From NCBI RefSeq assembly GCF_037478005.1, contig NZ_CP144164.1:868001-932000 (forward strand): a DNA stretch of 64,000 bases. The letters run 5' to 3'. Below the pieces are notes generated by a model that searched no databases, was not told where the DNA came from, and saw only the letters and a program-made list of their open reading frames with translations. This DNA comes from Alteromonas sp. M12. GTDB taxonomy: Bacteria > Pseudomonadota > Gammaproteobacteria > Enterobacterales > Alteromonadaceae. Positions 62,669 to 64,000 of this stretch are shown piece after piece. Position 1 is the stretch's first letter. Each line of letters opens with the position of its first letter. Made by a program: the position numbers and the translations under genes.

Positions 62669-64000
62669 ATGTCACGTATTTTTAGCCGCACAGCAACAGA
62701 ATTGATTCGCAACACTGCACTTTGTGTAGTTATCTGCGTTTTATTAGTGAGTTGTGGCGGGGAAAATCAGTTAATTTCGTCATCTCAAGAGCCCGATCCC
62801 GTGGTTATTGATGTACCTATAGCTTATGTCAAACGCCCGTTACCTTTAGATGAAGATGGCGTGTTAATCACTGACGACTTAAGACAACCTTTTGAATTTT
62901 TGCCCGGAGCGGCTTTATATATTAAGCCCCGTGCGTCCGCCAGTGCAGTGGAAACTAACATAACGGACCGCGCTTTTTTCACTGCAGAACAAATCGAACA
63001 AGCTACAGAACAAAATCCCTTAGCTGGTTACGACGTGAAAGATGTGGATGTGTCTTATGACTCTGAACGATTAGTTTTTGCTATGCGCGCGCCGGAAATT
63101 GAAGGGCTAGATGATGATCAACAACCAACTTGGAATATTTGGGAATATAACCGTATTTCTGACCAATTGCGTCGCGTGATCAGCTCTGATATTCAAGCCG
63201 AAGAAGGGCAAGATACCGGGCCTACCTATTTGCCCGATGGTCGAATTGTATTTAGCTCAACCCGTCAAGCAGGGAATCAGGCAATATTATTAGATGAAGG
63301 CAAACCTCAGTATCTTGGTTTAGACGAAGGCTTAGATGAATATGCGTCAGTGATTCATGTGATGGAGAGTGATGGCTCCAACATTCAGCAAATATCTTTC
63401 AATCAAAGTCATGATTTGGATCCGGTTGTACTAACGAATGGTAAAATTTTGTTTAGCCGTTGGGATCAGGCTGGCAATAATAACAGCATCAATCTTTATC
63501 AAATGAACAGCGATGGCTCCGGTCTCGAGATTCTGTATGGCCGTCATAGTCATGCTAGTGAGCGCACAACCCAAAGTTTGCAGTTTGTAAAAGTCAGAGA
63601 ATTACAAGATGGCAGCATATTAAGTGCGATCCGTCCGTTTGATAGTGACACTATTGGTGGTGATTTTGTCAGTATCGATTACATGAATTACATCGACAAC
63701 AACCAAAGCATCGCTTCGCAAACAGGTTTATCTGGACCAGCACAAACCCCAGCCCTTTTTGATAATATTATTATTGATGGCAGCCTTTCGTTGGGTGGCC
63801 GATTTGCATCAGTTTATCCGCTGTGGGATGGCAGTGGACGAGTTATTTTTAGCTGGAGTCAATGTCGCGTTTATGATCCAGAGCAAGAAATTGCTGAGGG
63901 TGAAGTAGTTGAACGTAAAATTTTACCCTGTGACGATAGCCATCTTGAAAACCCAGATATTCAAGAAGCGCCGCTGTTGTTCGGTCTTTGGATGTATGAC
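62669..64000 (+). CDS. HzsA-related beta-propeller lipoprotein (3' end outside window)
   Basis: These are the first 444 codons of a lipoprotein (lipobox L-V-S-C, Cys29). The sequence resembles the middle domain of the hydrazine synthase alpha subunit family: W-N-I-W-E-Y-N, L-P-D-G-R-I-V-F-S-S-T-R-Q, V-M-E-S-D-G-S-N-I-Q-Q-I-S-F-N-Q-S-H-D, L-F-S-R-W-D-Q and Y-G-R-H-S-H-A. No CxxCH is visible in this part. Relatives occur in many non-anammox bacteria with unknown function, so hydrazine chemistry is not implied. It is divergent from the cytochrome/LamG/DUF1501 operon. The ATG at 62669 has AAGG 13 bases upstream. Confidence 0.8.
   Translation, partial: MSRIFSRTATELIRNTALCVVICVLLVSCGGENQLISSSQEPDPVVIDVPIAYVKRPLPLDEDGVLITDDLRQPFEFLPGAALYIKPRASASAVETNITDRAFFTAEQIEQATEQNPLAGYDVKDVDVSYDSERLVFAMRAPEIEGLDDDQQPTWNIWEYNRISDQLRRVISSDIQAEEGQDTGPTYLPDGRIVFSSTRQAGNQAILLDEGKPQYLGLDEGLDEYASVIHVMESDGSNIQQISFNQSHDLDPVVLTNGKILFSRWDQAGNNNSINLYQMNSDGSGLEILYGRHSHASERTTQSLQFVKVRELQDGSILSAIRPFDSDTIGGDFVSIDYMNYIDNNQSIASQTGLSGPAQTPALFDNIIIDGSLSLGGRFASVYPLWDGSGRVIFSWSQCRVYDPEQEIAEGEVVERKILPCDDSHLENPDIQEAPLLFGLWMYD

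Noticed and set aside
62669..64000. Hydrazine synthesis as a function
   Set aside because: Only the alpha-subunit-like fold is seen; the beta/gamma subunits and anammox context are absent, and HzsA relatives are widespread in other bacteria.

Overview
The window reads as chromosomal DNA of a marine gammaproteobacterium of the Alteromonadales, most likely the Alteromonadaceae (Glaciecola/Paraglaciecola-like). This rests on the protein sequences, the moderate-to-low GC, the rpsU-yqeY-dnaG-rpoD macromolecular-synthesis operon next to divergent tsaD, and the many TonB receptors and secreted lipoproteins. The assignment is an inference from remembered homologues. No tRNA, rRNA, prophage, insertion sequence or CRISPR array was seen.

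Layout. 1-5.8 kb (- strand): two DsbA-type thiol oxidoreductases, a cobalamin-riboswitch-controlled BtuB receptor, and srkA-ccoG behind a candidate FNR-type promoter. 5.9-8.0 kb: rutR divergent from rutE-rutF, without rutABCD nearby. 8.2-11.9 kb: a small unknown protein, then an overlapping operon of MipA/OmpV protein, DUF3019 protein, response regulator and histidine kinase. 12.1-19.5 kb: a secreted beta-propeller lipoprotein, a DUF3016 protein and a very large secreted two-nuclease protein with a good Pho box. 19.6-28.4 kb: acyl-CoA dehydrogenase, a Nudix lipoprotein, an RND efflux pair, a Sel1-like protein and an alpha/beta hydrolase. 28.4-29.3 kb: a tandem array of paired REP-like palindromes. 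29.3-38.4 kb: housekeeping (rpoD, dnaG, yqeY, rpsU, tsaD, plsY, folB, folK, uppP, HIT protein). 38.4-46.2 kb: a GGDEF-EAL protein, an M49-like peptidase, an HDOD protein, rdgC and an orphan histidine kinase. 46.5-56.3 kb: phoB-phoR-pstS, a 2OG-Fe(II) oxygenase, a duplicated surface lipoprotein behind tandem Pho boxes, and its partner TonB receptor. 56.5-64 kb: a Tat-exported DUF1501-like protein, a LamG-cytochrome lipoprotein and a second cytochrome-like protein in one operon, divergent from an HzsA-like beta-propeller lipoprotein that runs off the end.

Two themes join the accessory genes. First, phosphate starvation: phoB itself, the dual nuclease and the lipoprotein/TonB-receptor pair each carry a 7-4-7 Pho box with a -10-like hexamer 10 nt downstream. 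This suggests a scavenging regulon that degrades extracellular DNA and imports an unidentified phosphorus-linked ligand. Second, the 56.5-64 kb cluster resembles the DUF1501/cytochrome/LamG modules of Planctomycetes and adds a relative of the hydrazine synthase alpha subunit. Its function is unknown, and it is the best candidate here for an undescribed system.
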